NCBI RefSeq assembly: GCF_001187535.1 | Contig: NZ_LFIO01000207.1 | Coordinates: 62,001 to 126,000 of the forward strand | Source: Rhizobium ecuadorense | GTDB taxonomy: Bacteria; Pseudomonadota; Alphaproteobacteria; Rhizobiales; Rhizobiaceae | Direction: 5' to 3' | Length of the DNA stretch: 64,000 bases | Part shown: positions 46,849-55,792 of the stretch, piece by piece | Numbering within the stretch: the stretch's first letter is position 1 | Layout: each line of letters starts with the position of its first letter | Notes under the pieces: generated by a model | Databases searched by the model: none | What the model was told of the DNA's origin: nothing | What the model saw: the letters and a program-made list of their open reading frames with translations, nothing else | Position numbers and translations under genes: made by a program

Positions 46849-49110
46849 ATGGAATTCCAGATGGCATTTCCGATAGCCGTTATCGACGAGGATTTTGATG
46901 GCAAAAGCGCTGCCGGCCGCGGCATGCGCGATCTGGCTGATGCAATCGAAAAGGAAGGCTTCCGGATCGTCTCCGGCGTTTCCTACGAGGATGCGCGGCG
47001 CCTCGTGCATATCTTCAACACCGAATCCTGTTGGTTGGTGTCCGTCGATGGAGCCGAGGACAAGACCACGCGCTGGCAGGTGCTCGGAGAGGTTCTGGCA
47101 GCGAAGCGGCAGAGGAACGACCGCCTGCCGATTTTCCTGTTCGGCGACGACACGACTGCCGCAGACGTCCCGGCCACGGTGCTGCGCCACGCCAATGCCT
47201 TCTTCCGGCTGTTCGAAGATACGGCGGAATTCATGGCGCGCGCCATAGCGCAGGCCGCACGCAACTATCTCGACCGGCTGCCGCCGCCGATGTTCAAGGC
47301 GCTGATGGACTACACGCTCGAGGGCGCCTATTCCTGGCACACGCCCGGCCACGGGGGCGGTGTCGCGTTCCGCAAGAGCCCGGTCGGTCAGCTCTTTTAT
47401 ACTTTCTTCGGCGAAAACACGCTGCGATCCGACATTTCCGTGTCGGTCGGCAGCGTCGGTTCGCTGCTGGATCATGTCGGGCCGATCGCCGAGGGCGAGC
47501 GCAATGCCGCGCGCATCTTCGGCACGGACGAGACGCTGTTTGTCGTCGGCGGCACGTCGACGGCAAACAAGATCGTATGGCACGGCATGGTGGGGCGCGG
47601 CGATCTCGTACTCTGCGACCGCAACTGCCACAAATCGATCCTGCACTCGCTGATCATGACGGGCGCAACACCGATCTATCTGACGCCGTCGCGCAATGGG
47701 CTCGGCATCATCGGTCCGATCTCGAAGGACCAGTTCACGCCGGAGGCAATCGCACGCAAAATTGCCGCAAGCCCCTTTGCCGGGCAGACGAGCGGCAAGG
47801 TCCGGCTGATGGTCATCACCAACTCGACCTATGACGGGCTCTGCTACAATGTCGACGCCATCAAGCAGTCGCTGGGTGAGGCGGTCGAGGTGCTGCACTT
47901 CGACGAGGCCTGGTACGCCTATGCCAATTTCCATGAATTCTACGATGGGTTCCACGGAATCTCCTCGACGAAACCGGCGCGTTCGAAAAACGCCATCACC
48001 TTTGCCACGCATTCGACCCACAAGCTTCTGGCCGCGCTCTCGCAGGCATCGATGATCCATATCCAGCACGCCGAGAACAAGCGTCTCGACGTCACGCGAT
48101 TCAACGAAGCCTTCATGATGCACACCTCGACCTCGCCGCAATACGGCATCATCGCCTCCTGCGATGTCGCCGCCGCGATGATGGAGCAGCCGGCGGGACG
48201 CGCGCTCGTGCAGGAGACGATCGATGAGGCTATCAGCTTCCGCCGGGCGATGAACGCGGTGAGAAAACAGACGGAAGCAAGCTGGTGGTTCGACGTCTGG
48301 GAACCGGCGGTTGCCGAACAGACGCCGAGCGACACCCATGCCGACTGGGTGCTGAAGCCGGATGATGCCTGGCATGGTTTTGCAGGCCTTGCCGAAAATC
48401 ATGTCATGGTCGATCCGATAAAGGTCACCATCCTTTCGCCGGGCCTGTCGGCGGGTGGCATCATGCAGGAACAGGGGATTCCGGCGGCGGTCATCACGAA
48501 ATTCCTCTCCTCCCGGCGGATCGAGATCGAAAAGACCGGGCTCTATTCCTTCCTGGTTCTCTTCTCGATGGGCATTACCCGCGGCAAGTGGAGCACGCTC
48601 GTCACCGAGCTCATCAATTTCAAGGATCTCTATGACGCCAATGCGCCGCTGACCCGGGCGCTGCCGGCGCTGGCGGCCGCGCATCCGGAAGCCTATGCCG
48701 GCATGGGACTGAAAGATCTCTGCGAAAAGATCCATGCGATCTATCGCAAGGACGAGGTGCCGAAGGCGCAGCGCGAGATGTACACGCTCCTGCCCGAGAT
48801 AGCGCTGCGTCCCGCCGATGCCTATGACCGGTTGGTCAAGGGCAAGATCGAGAGCATCGAGATCGACAAGCTGATGAACCGCATCCTCGCCGTGATGATC
48901 GTTCCCTATCCGCCAGGGATCCCGCTGATCATGCCGGGCGAACGGATCACCCAGTCGACGAAGTCCATTCAGGACTACCTGCTTTACGCCAGGGATTTCG
49001 ACCGCAAATTTCCCGGTTTCGAGACCGATATTCACGGCCTTCGTTTTGCCCCCGGCGATAGCGGTCGCCGCTACCTCGTCGACTGCATTGCAGAGGAGGC
49101 GCAAAAATGA
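46849..49110 (+). CDS. adiA: arginine decarboxylase, AdiA-like (fold type I)
   Basis: The 753-residue PLP enzyme has an N-terminal receiver-like wing (1-130) and the aminotransferase-fold core. The PLP Lys is about residue 392 in THSTHKLLAALSQAS. SRNGLGIIGPI, LHFDEAWYAYANF, WHGF and VPYPPGIPLIMPGE match inducible arginine decarboxylase more than lysine decarboxylase. It would convert arginine to agmatine and CO2, consuming a proton. GGAGG precedes the ATG. The stop overlaps the next start by ATGA. Lysine as an additional substrate cannot be excluded. Confidence 0.82.
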   Translation: MEFQMAFPIAVIDEDFDGKSAAGRGMRDLADAIEKEGFRIVSGVSYEDARRLVHIFNTESCWLVSVDGAEDKTTRWQVLGEVLAAKRQRNDRLPIFLFGDDTTAADVPATVLRHANAFFRLFEDTAEFMARAIAQAARNYLDRLPPPMFKALMDYTLEGAYSWHTPGHGGGVAFRKSPVGQLFYTFFGENTLRSDISVSVGSVGSLLDHVGPIAEGERNAARIFGTDETLFVVGGTSTANKIVWHGMVGRGDLVLCDRNCHKSILHSLIMTGATPIYLTPSRNGLGIIGPISKDQFTPEAIARKIAASPFAGQTSGKVRLMVITNSTYDGLCYNVDAIKQSLGEAVEVLHFDEAWYAYANFHEFYDGFHGISSTKPARSKNAITFATHSTHKLLAALSQASMIHIQHAENKRLDVTRFNEAFMMHTSTSPQYGIIASCDVAAAMMEQPAGRALVQETIDEAISFRRAMNAVRKQTEASWWFDVWEPAVAEQTPSDTHADWVLKPDDAWHGFAGLAENHVMVDPIKVTILSPGLSAGGIMQEQGIPAAVITKFLSSRRIEIEKTGLYSFLVLFSMGITRGKWSTLVTELINFKDLYDANAPLTRALPALAAAHPEAYAGMGLKDLCEKIHAIYRKDEVPKAQREMYTLLPEIALRPADAYDRLVKGKIESIEIDKLMNRILAVMIVPYPPGIPLIMPGERITQSTKSIQDYLLYARDFDRKFPGFETDIHGLRFAPGDSGRRYLVDCIAEEAQK

Positions 49111-51470
49111 TCCCGCGCGATGTGAAGTCTCCAACGGTCGCCATACCCTTCCACAAGATGCTGAAAATCGTGGCGGTCATCGACCGCGACAATTCTCAGG
49201 CTCAGGAACTGGTGTCACAGATCGTCGACCAGGGCTTCGAGGTGGAACTGCGTGGCGACTATTCCGCCGATGTCTCAGAGGATGCCGATGTCGGCGCCTA
49301 TATCGGCTCGGTCGAAGGCGGCCAGCTGTCGGCCGCGCGCAGCTTCCTTCGCTCGGTCAGGGATATCGGCTTCCGTACACCGATCTGGGCAATGGCCGAT
49401 ACGCTGACCATCAAGGATATGGACGTCGTCGAAATGGCCGGCGAGGTCGACGGCTTCGTTTACCTCGGTCAGCAGACACCGACCTTCTATGCCAAGCAGA
49501 TCGTCTCCAGCGCGGTCAACTACGGCAAGTCACTGCTGCCGCCGTTCTTCGGCGGCATGATGGCCTATGACGGCGAGGCGAATATCGCCTTCGATTGCCC
49601 CGGACATCAGGGCGGCCAGTTCTATCGGAAATCGCCGGCCGGCCAGCTGTTCTTCAAATATTTCGGCGAGAGCATTTTCCGCAACGACCTCTGCAACGCG
49701 GATGTCGATCTCGGTGACCTGCTGATCCACGAAGGTCCAGCCGTCGAAGCGCAGAAACAGGCGGCGCGCATCTTCGGCGCAGACCGCACCTATTTCATTC
49801 TCAATGGAACAAGCACCTCCAACAAGGTGGTTGCCAATGCAGTGCTGCACAGCGGCGACCTCGTGCTCTTCGACCGCAACAATCATAAATCCCTGCATCA
49901 GGGCGCTCTTGTTCAGGCGGGCGCCATCCCGATCTATCTGCCGACGGCCCGCAATTCTTTCGGCATGATCGGGGCGGTGGACTGGGCGGCGTGGGATGAA
50001 AGCTGGCTGCGGCGAAGGATCGAGGAACATCCCCTTGTCGCCGACAAGAGCCGTGCGAAGGCAGACCGGCCCTTCCGTCTCGCCTGCATCCAGCTCGCAA
50101 CCTATGACGGCACGATCTACAATGTGCGCCAGGTGATGGAGAAGATCGGCCATCTCTGCGACTACGTGCTCTGGGACGAGGCCTGGATCGGCTACAATGC
50201 CTTCCACCCGCTCTTCGAGGGCCACAGCCCGATGCGTCTCAAGGACCTGCGGGCCGACATGCCGGGCCTGTTTTCAACCCAGTCGGTGCACAAACAGGGC
50301 GCCGGTTTCTCGCAGGCCTCGCAAATCCACAAGCGGGACGAACATATCAGCGGCCAGCGTCGGTTCGTCGAACACAAGCGCTTCAATGAATCGCTGCTGA
50401 TGCATGTCTCGACCTCTCCCTTCTATCCGCTGTTCGCCTCGCTCGATGTCAATGCCAAGGTGCATGAGGGCAAGGCCGGCGAGATGCTCTGGGACCGCTG
50501 CATCGAACTCGGGATCGAGGTGCGCAAGAAGTTGCGCGGTTTCGTCCGGCACTATGAGTCCAAGGCCGCAAGCGCCGAAGAGCAATGGTTCTTCGATCCC
50601 TTCGTGCCGGAGACCGTCACCGTTTCAGGGTCCAAACATACCGACGACCTCGAGGGCATGCGGTGGGAGGATATTCCGACGGATGTGCTCAAGCGCGAGC
50701 AGCAATGCTGGCGGTTCGATCCGCAGGCAAAGTGGCACGGCTATGCCGGGTATGCGCCGGGTTACACCATGGTCGATCCGAACAAGCTTGCGCTGCTGAC
50801 ACCCGGCATCGACCGCAAGACCGGCGGCTATCGCGAGTTCGGCATTCCGGCGACGGTTGTCGCCAACTATCTGCGGGAGCAGCGGGTCGTGCCGGAAAAA
50901 TGCGATCTCAACAGCCTTCTCTTCCTGCTGACGCCGGCGGAAGATGAGAGCAAGCTGAATACGCTCGTCGCCAAGCTGGTCAAATTCAAGAACCTCTGGG
51001 ATCGCGACGCGCCGCTGCAGGAAGTGCTGCCGACCGTATTTGCGGCCAACCGCGAGCGCTATGCCGGCTATACGGTGCGCCAGGTCTGCAACGAAATGCA
51101 TTCCTTCTATCGCGATGCCGGCGTCAAGGAACTCCAGCGCCTCTGCTTCCGTTCCGAGAGCTTCCCGGAGCCGGCCATTGCTCCCAAGCAGGCCTATGAA
51201 GCGCTGGTCGCCAACAATGTCGACTATATACAGCTGACGCAGGTTGCCGGCCGCATTTCGGCAACGCTGGCGCTGATCTATCCGCCGGGTATCGGCGTGA
51301 TCGTTCCCGGCGAACGCTGGGACGAGAGGGCGCGCCCGATGCGGGATTACTTCCTGGCCTTCGAAGAGTCTTTCAACCGGTTCCCGGGCTTCAACTACGA
51401 GGTCCAGGGTGTGTTCCAGGAAAGGATCGAGGGGCGGATTAAATTCCACACATATGTCGTGCGCGAGTAG
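49107..51470 (+). CDS. speF: ornithine decarboxylase, SpeF-like (fold type I)
   Basis: The 787-residue enzyme has the same architecture, with the PLP Lys at about residue 396 in STQSVHKQGAGFSQASQIHKRD, close to E. coli SpeF/SpeC, and FYPLFASLDVNAKVHEG and YPPGIGVIVPGERW. It decarboxylates ornithine to putrescine. It overlaps adiA by ATGA and precedes the potE-like antiporter, the usual inducible ODC pairing. It can use ornithine made by ArcB. Confidence 0.86.
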   Translation: MIPRDVKSPTVAIPFHKMLKIVAVIDRDNSQAQELVSQIVDQGFEVELRGDYSADVSEDADVGAYIGSVEGGQLSAARSFLRSVRDIGFRTPIWAMADTLTIKDMDVVEMAGEVDGFVYLGQQTPTFYAKQIVSSAVNYGKSLLPPFFGGMMAYDGEANIAFDCPGHQGGQFYRKSPAGQLFFKYFGESIFRNDLCNADVDLGDLLIHEGPAVEAQKQAARIFGADRTYFILNGTSTSNKVVANAVLHSGDLVLFDRNNHKSLHQGALVQAGAIPIYLPTARNSFGMIGAVDWAAWDESWLRRRIEEHPLVADKSRAKADRPFRLACIQLATYDGTIYNVRQVMEKIGHLCDYVLWDEAWIGYNAFHPLFEGHSPMRLKDLRADMPGLFSTQSVHKQGAGFSQASQIHKRDEHISGQRRFVEHKRFNESLLMHVSTSPFYPLFASLDVNAKVHEGKAGEMLWDRCIELGIEVRKKLRGFVRHYESKAASAEEQWFFDPFVPETVTVSGSKHTDDLEGMRWEDIPTDVLKREQQCWRFDPQAKWHGYAGYAPGYTMVDPNKLALLTPGIDRKTGGYREFGIPATVVANYLREQRVVPEKCDLNSLLFLLTPAEDESKLNTLVAKLVKFKNLWDRDAPLQEVLPTVFAANRERYAGYTVRQVCNEMHSFYRDAGVKELQRLCFRSESFPEPAIAPKQAYEALVANNVDYIQLTQVAGRISATLALIYPPGIGVIVPGERWDERARPMRDYFLAFEESFNRFPGFNYEVQGVFQERIEGRIKFHTYVVRE

Positions 51471-51488
51471 ACGCAGGGAGGGTTCGTC

Positions 51489-52847
51489 ATGACCGATAAC
51501 ACGATGCATCTCGCGGCCGAGGCCACGGCCAAGAAAAAGATGAACCTGGTGCAGCTCACCTTCATCGTCGCCGTCAACATGATGGGGTCTGGTATCATCA
51601 TGTTGCCCGCCAATATGGCCCAGGTCGGGGCGATCTCGCTGCTGTCATGGCTTGTGACGGCCATCGGTTCGATGGCGATCGCCTATGGCTTCGCCCAGGC
51701 CGGGCTGTTCAATCAGCGCCCCGGCGGCATGTCCGCCTATGCGGAGGATGCCTACGGCAAGGACGGCTACTTCATGGTATTCTTCCTGTATTTCCTGTCG
51801 CTTGCCGTCGGCAATGTCGCCATCGGCATCTCCGCCGTCGGCTACCTCGCCGGATTTTTCCCGGTGCTGACATCCACGCCCATCATGACCTGCATAGCGC
51901 TGATCATTCTGCTCTGGCTGACCACGGCCGCCAATTTCGGCGGTCCGCGCATTACCGGGCGCATCGGTTCGGTTACGGTCTGGGGCGTCATCCTTCCTGT
52001 CGGCCTGCTGTCGATCATCGGCTGGCTCTGGTTCAGCTCAAGCACTTTCGGCGATGCCTGGAATCCGAAAGGACTAACGCTCGCGCAGGGCATGGGATCG
52101 AGCATTTCGCTGACGCTTTGGGCTTTCCTCGGCATGGAGTCAGCGGCACAGAATTCGGATGCCGTCGAAAACCCCAAGCGTGACGTGCCGCTTGCCTGCA
52201 TGTTCGGCACGCTCGGAGCGGCCGTCATCTACATCCTGTCGACGACGGTCATTCAGGGCATCGTGCCGAATGCCGATCTCGCCACCTCCACAGGGCCTTT
52301 CGCCTTGGCCTATGCCACGATGTTCAATCCGGCGATCGGTTCGATCGTCATGGCGCTGGCGGTGCTGGCCTGCCTCGGGTCGTTGCTGGGCTGGCAGTTC
52401 ACCATCGCCCAGACGGCAAAGACTGCAGCTGAGGAGAAGATGTTTCCGTCGATATTTTCCCGGGTCAACGAGATGGGAGCACCGGTCAGCGGCATGATCA
52501 TCCTCGGCATCGTGCAGACTGGGCTTGCCCTGATGACCATATCGCCGACCTTGAGCGAGCAGTTTTCCGCTCTCGTCAATCTCGCCGTGGTGACGAACGT
52601 GTTGCCCTATATCATCGCGCTCTCTTCCCTGTTCGTCATGATGAAGGCTGCCCGCGTGCCCCAGGCGAAATACCGGCTGAACGCCACTATCGCCTTGGTC
52701 GGCATGGCCTACAGCGTTTTCGCCATCTACGCCTCCGGCAAGGATGCGGTGCTCGGCGGCATGATCGTCACAGGGATCGGTTTCATCATTTACGGGCTCA
52801 TCGCCCCACGTTTCGCCAACGGCGTGAACCGGGCGCCGGCCGAGTAA
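51489..52847 (+). CDS. potE: putrescine-ornithine antiporter, PotE-like
   Basis: The 452-residue APC transporter has twelve membrane segments. VAVNMMGSGIIMLPANMAQVG in segment 1 and FNQRPGGMSAYAEDAYG, FLGMESAAQNSDAVENPKRDVPLA match PotE. It exports putrescine in exchange for ornithine, supplying SpeF. Eighteen bases separate it from speF, with AGGGAGGG as ribosome site. Together with SpeF it forms an acid-resistance-like ornithine cycle. Confidence 0.87.
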   Translation: MTDNTMHLAAEATAKKKMNLVQLTFIVAVNMMGSGIIMLPANMAQVGAISLLSWLVTAIGSMAIAYGFAQAGLFNQRPGGMSAYAEDAYGKDGYFMVFFLYFLSLAVGNVAIGISAVGYLAGFFPVLTSTPIMTCIALIILLWLTTAANFGGPRITGRIGSVTVWGVILPVGLLSIIGWLWFSSSTFGDAWNPKGLTLAQGMGSSISLTLWAFLGMESAAQNSDAVENPKRDVPLACMFGTLGAAVIYILSTTVIQGIVPNADLATSTGPFALAYATMFNPAIGSIVMALAVLACLGSLLGWQFTIAQTAKTAAEEKMFPSIFSRVNEMGAPVSGMIILGIVQTGLALMTISPTLSEQFSALVNLAVVTNVLPYIIALSSLFVMMKAARVPQAKYRLNATIALVGMAYSVFAIYASGKDAVLGGMIVTGIGFIIYGLIAPRFANGVNRAPAE

Positions 52848-52864
52848 TACAGGGAGGACCAGAT

Positions 52865-53788
52865 ATGTCAGAGAGAAATGGTCGCTGGGCGGCAATCGCC
52901 GCCTCTGTCCTTGCCGCAGCGGCCGTCTGCGCCGCCGCGCTGCCCGCGCAGGCGCAGACGCTCGACCGCGTCCGGACGAGCAGCGCGCTAAAATTCGGCT
53001 ACGATCCGGACGCAAGGCCGTTTTCGTTCGATGCCCAAGGCAAGCCCGACGGCTATGCGGTGGCGCTCTGCAACAGGATCGCCGATAGCCTGAGAGCCCA
53101 GCTGAACCTGCCGAAGCTCGATGTGGAGTGGGTTCCCCTTTCGGGTGACGCCAAACTGCGTGCCATACAGGATGGCACGGCGGACCTTGTCTGCGCAGCG
53201 GAGCCGGTCACGCTCGAGCGCCGGCAGCAGGTCTCGTTCTCGCTGCCGATCTTCCCGAGCGGCACGGGGGCGCTGCTCAGTGCGAGCGCCCCCTTGGCAT
53301 TGCGTGAGGTTCTGCAATATGGCGAACCATCGAGCCGGCCCGTCTGGCGCGGCGCGCCGGCCCGCACGATCCTCGAACACAAAACGTTCTCGTCGATCTC
53401 GGGCACGACAAGCGAAGGCTGGCTGTCCGACAAGATCAAGAGCTTCCAGCTCGCGGCGACGGCGACGCCCGTGACGAACTATCAACAGGGAATCGAGCGT
53501 GTTCTGGACGGCAGCTCGGCGGTGCTCTTCGGCGATATGCCGGTTCTGATGGATGCCGCCGCCCGCAGCGACAGCTCCGGCAATCTCATCGTCCTCGAGC
53601 GTCATTTCACCTACGAACCGCTCGGTCTTGAACTGGTGCGCGGGGACGAGGATTTTCGTCTGGCCGTCGATCGCGCATTGAGCCAAGCCTACGCTGCGCA
53701 AGATTTCCGGGTCTTCTTCACAACGTGGTTTGGCCCGCCTGACGATGCAGTCGTGACCTTCTTCCGGCAGACGGCGCTTCCGGAGTGA
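52865..53788 (+). CDS. periplasmic amino-acid-type solute-binding protein
   Basis: The 307-residue protein has a signal peptide (WAAIAASVLAAAAVCAAALPAQAQT) and a family 3 solute-binding fold: ALKFGYDPDARPFSFDAQGKPDGYAVALCNRIADSL and GDAKLRAIQDGTADLVCAAEPVTLERRQQVSFSLPIF. It starts 17 bases after potE with GGGAGGACC, so it is in the decarboxylase operon. No ABC permease or ATPase is present nearby, so it may serve a distant transporter or a sensor. Confidence 0.78.
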   Translation: MSERNGRWAAIAASVLAAAAVCAAALPAQAQTLDRVRTSSALKFGYDPDARPFSFDAQGKPDGYAVALCNRIADSLRAQLNLPKLDVEWVPLSGDAKLRAIQDGTADLVCAAEPVTLERRQQVSFSLPIFPSGTGALLSASAPLALREVLQYGEPSSRPVWRGAPARTILEHKTFSSISGTTSEGWLSDKIKSFQLAATATPVTNYQQGIERVLDGSSAVLFGDMPVLMDAAARSDSSGNLIVLERHFTYEPLGLELVRGDEDFRLAVDRALSQAYAAQDFRVFFTTWFGPPDDAVVTFFRQTALPE

Positions 53789-53900
53789 CGCGACGCGCTT
53801 TCGGGAAAATGGGCAAGGCAGGGATCATCGGCGCCGGCCAGCAGCAGATCAGGCCCGCTGACATTGCGGCAACGGGCGAGGATAATCACAGGAGCGAAGC

Positions 53901-54995
53901 TTGAGCCTCCTTTTCAAAGAGATTCGCGACAGCCCGATATTATGGCTGCTGGCCGCCGTGCCGGTGGTGTTTTCAGCTGCGGTGCTTTTTCCCGAAGCCC
54001 ATACGGCGCTTTTCGTCCTGTCGGTCTTGGCCATTGTGCCGCTGGCCGGGCTGCTCAGCCATGCGACCGAATCCGTTGCCGCCAAGACCGGTGATGCCGC
54101 AGGCGGGCTGCTGAACGCAACCCTTGGAAATCTGACCGAACTGGTGATCGCGCTGGCTGCACTGCAAGCCGGCGAATATACGCTGGTCAAGGCATCCATC
54201 GCCGGCGCGATCGTCACTAACACGCTGTTCATGCTCGGCGCTTCCTTTCTGCTGGGCGGCCTCAAATACCACACACAGGAATTCAACCGGGCGAGCGCCC
54301 GTATCCAAGCCGGCCTGCTTTTCCTGGCCACAATCGCACTTCTGATGCCGTCGACGCTTGGCGGATTGGATGCGACATCGGTCGCACCGGTCACCCAAAA
54401 GCTCAGCCTCAGCTTGGCCGTTCTGCTGATCATCGGATATGGGCTGGGGCTGTTGTTCACGCTTGGGACACATCGGGAATTTTTCTCTTCAGCCGAACAT
54501 GCCGAGGCCGGTGAGGCGCCGTGGCCGCTTAACCTCGCCCTCGGCACGCTTGCCGGCGTCACCATCCTCGTGGCCTTGGTGAGCGAGATTTTCGTCGAAT
54601 CCGTGCAGGAAGCGGCCGTCGCCTTTGGAATGACCCCGGCCTTTGTCGGCTTCATCGTCGTCGCACTGGTCGGCGCCGCCGCCGAAATGGCCTCGGCATT
54701 TTCCGGGGCGCGCAAGAACCGGCTCGATCTCAGCGTCGGCATCGCACTCGGGAGCGCGTCGCAGATCGCCTTGTTCGTCGCGCCCGTTCTCGTCTTGATG
54801 AGTTATGTCATCGGCCCGTCGCCGATGGATCTGCAATTCTGGCCGGGTGCTGTGACGATGATGTTTCTTGCGACGGTGACTGCGATGTTCGTCACCAACA
54901 GCGGGCGATCGGCATGGTTCGTCGGCGTCCTGGTGCTGATGGTCTATATGATCTTCGCCATAACGCTGTACGTCTTGCCTCCGGCAGTGCGATGA
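53901..54995 (+). CDS. calcium/proton exchanger, Cax-like
   Basis: The 364-residue membrane protein has two halves each with the cation-exchanger motif: GGLLNATLGNLTELVIALAAL and VALVGAAAEMASAFSGARKNRLDLSVGIALGSASQIALF. It exchanges Ca2+ or Na+ for H+. TTG 53901 is preceded by GGAGCGAAGC. Its stop overlaps the ATG of the potassium channel by ATGA. The 112 bases before it contain no convincing promoter; transcription from the upstream operon is possible. Confidence 0.85.
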   Translation: MSLLFKEIRDSPILWLLAAVPVVFSAAVLFPEAHTALFVLSVLAIVPLAGLLSHATESVAAKTGDAAGGLLNATLGNLTELVIALAALQAGEYTLVKASIAGAIVTNTLFMLGASFLLGGLKYHTQEFNRASARIQAGLLFLATIALLMPSTLGGLDATSVAPVTQKLSLSLAVLLIIGYGLGLLFTLGTHREFFSSAEHAEAGEAPWPLNLALGTLAGVTILVALVSEIFVESVQEAAVAFGMTPAFVGFIVVALVGAAAEMASAFSGARKNRLDLSVGIALGSASQIALFVAPVLVLMSYVIGPSPMDLQFWPGAVTMMFLATVTAMFVTNSGRSAWFVGVLVLMVYMIFAITLYVLPPAVR

Positions 54996-55360
54996 CATCC
55001 CGCGTTGGAAAACAGGAGCCATCCGGCGGCGAGCCGCAAACTCAAAAAATGCGACGGCTGTTCTTCATCGCACTCGCAAAGCAGCTCCGTGTCATCTGGC
55101 CGATCCTTTCCGGCATCGTGTCGATCATGGTGGTATCCGGCCTGGCAATCTGGCGCATCGAGGATTGGCGGATCGATGAAGCGCTTTATTTCACCTTCGT
55201 GACGGGCCTTACCATCGGCTACGGCGACTTCACGCCCAAACATGTTTCGGCACGAATACTGGCTTTGCTCATCGGTTTTGCCGGGATTGTGCTGACCGGC
55301 GTCATTGCGGCCATCACGGTAAAAGCGCTGAACGCAACGGACCGAGACGGCGGCGGCTAG
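54992..55360 (+). CDS. two-helix potassium channel
   Basis: The 122-residue protein has two membrane segments flanking a pore with the selectivity filter TIGYGDFTP, the minimal ion-channel-2 topology. There is no C-terminal regulatory (RCK) domain. It overlaps the exchanger by ATGA, suggesting joint control of ion balance. The start MTSRVGK is chosen from this overlap. Confidence 0.82.
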   Translation: MTSRVGKQEPSGGEPQTQKMRRLFFIALAKQLRVIWPILSGIVSIMVVSGLAIWRIEDWRIDEALYFTFVTGLTIGYGDFTPKHVSARILALLIGFAGIVLTGVIAAITVKALNATDRDGGG

Positions 55361-55491
55361 GCCCGTTACGTTGCGGACTTCGTGTGCCTTCAGTCTCCAA
55401 TCCAAAAATTTATTCGTGATCTCCGGGAACGATCCGGTAGCCTGGCGACTTCGTATCCATTGCAGGAGTGCCTTGAATGCGGAGCTGACCC

Positions 55492-55728
55492 ATGAGCCAA
55501 GAACGCGGCCGCAGAAAACTGATGTTGCGACTTCCCGATATCCGGCATCTGCTGGCGAGTATGACCAGTGAGGCACTCGCGGAGATGTTCGAATCCTATG
55601 ATCTTGCTGTCGATGCGCTGGAGCGGTTCCGAAACAAGAGCCCGAGGGAGGATGGGCTGATCAGTGAATATGAACAGCTCTGCCGTGAAATCGAACAGGA
55701 GGTTGTCGTCTACTGCAGGAACCGGTGA
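55492..55728 (+). CDS. small hypothetical protein
   Basis: The 78-residue soluble helical protein (MLRLPDIRHLLASMTSEALAEMFESYDLAVDALERFR) has no recognised domain. GGAG lies 7 bases before the ATG. A 131-base gap before it contains TTACGTTGCGGAC, which resembles but does not match the TACG-repeat promoter. It is convergent with the AI-2E permease gene. Confidence 0.5.
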   Translation: MSQERGRRKLMLRLPDIRHLLASMTSEALAEMFESYDLAVDALERFRNKSPREDGLISEYEQLCREIEQEVVVYCRNR

Positions 55729-55792
55729 GCCCTCCCGGCGGCGCCGGCTGCGACCGCTCCAAGGAGGGATCTCGCTCGCCTCGACAGAACCG

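Noticed and set aside
46546..49134. 862-residue open frame antisense to adiA
   Set aside because: Shadow; adiA has all PLP motifs and a ribosome site.
55369..55382. TTACGTTGCGGAC as a TACG promoter for the gene at 55492
   Set aside because: Half-sites do not match and no -10 box at the right distance.
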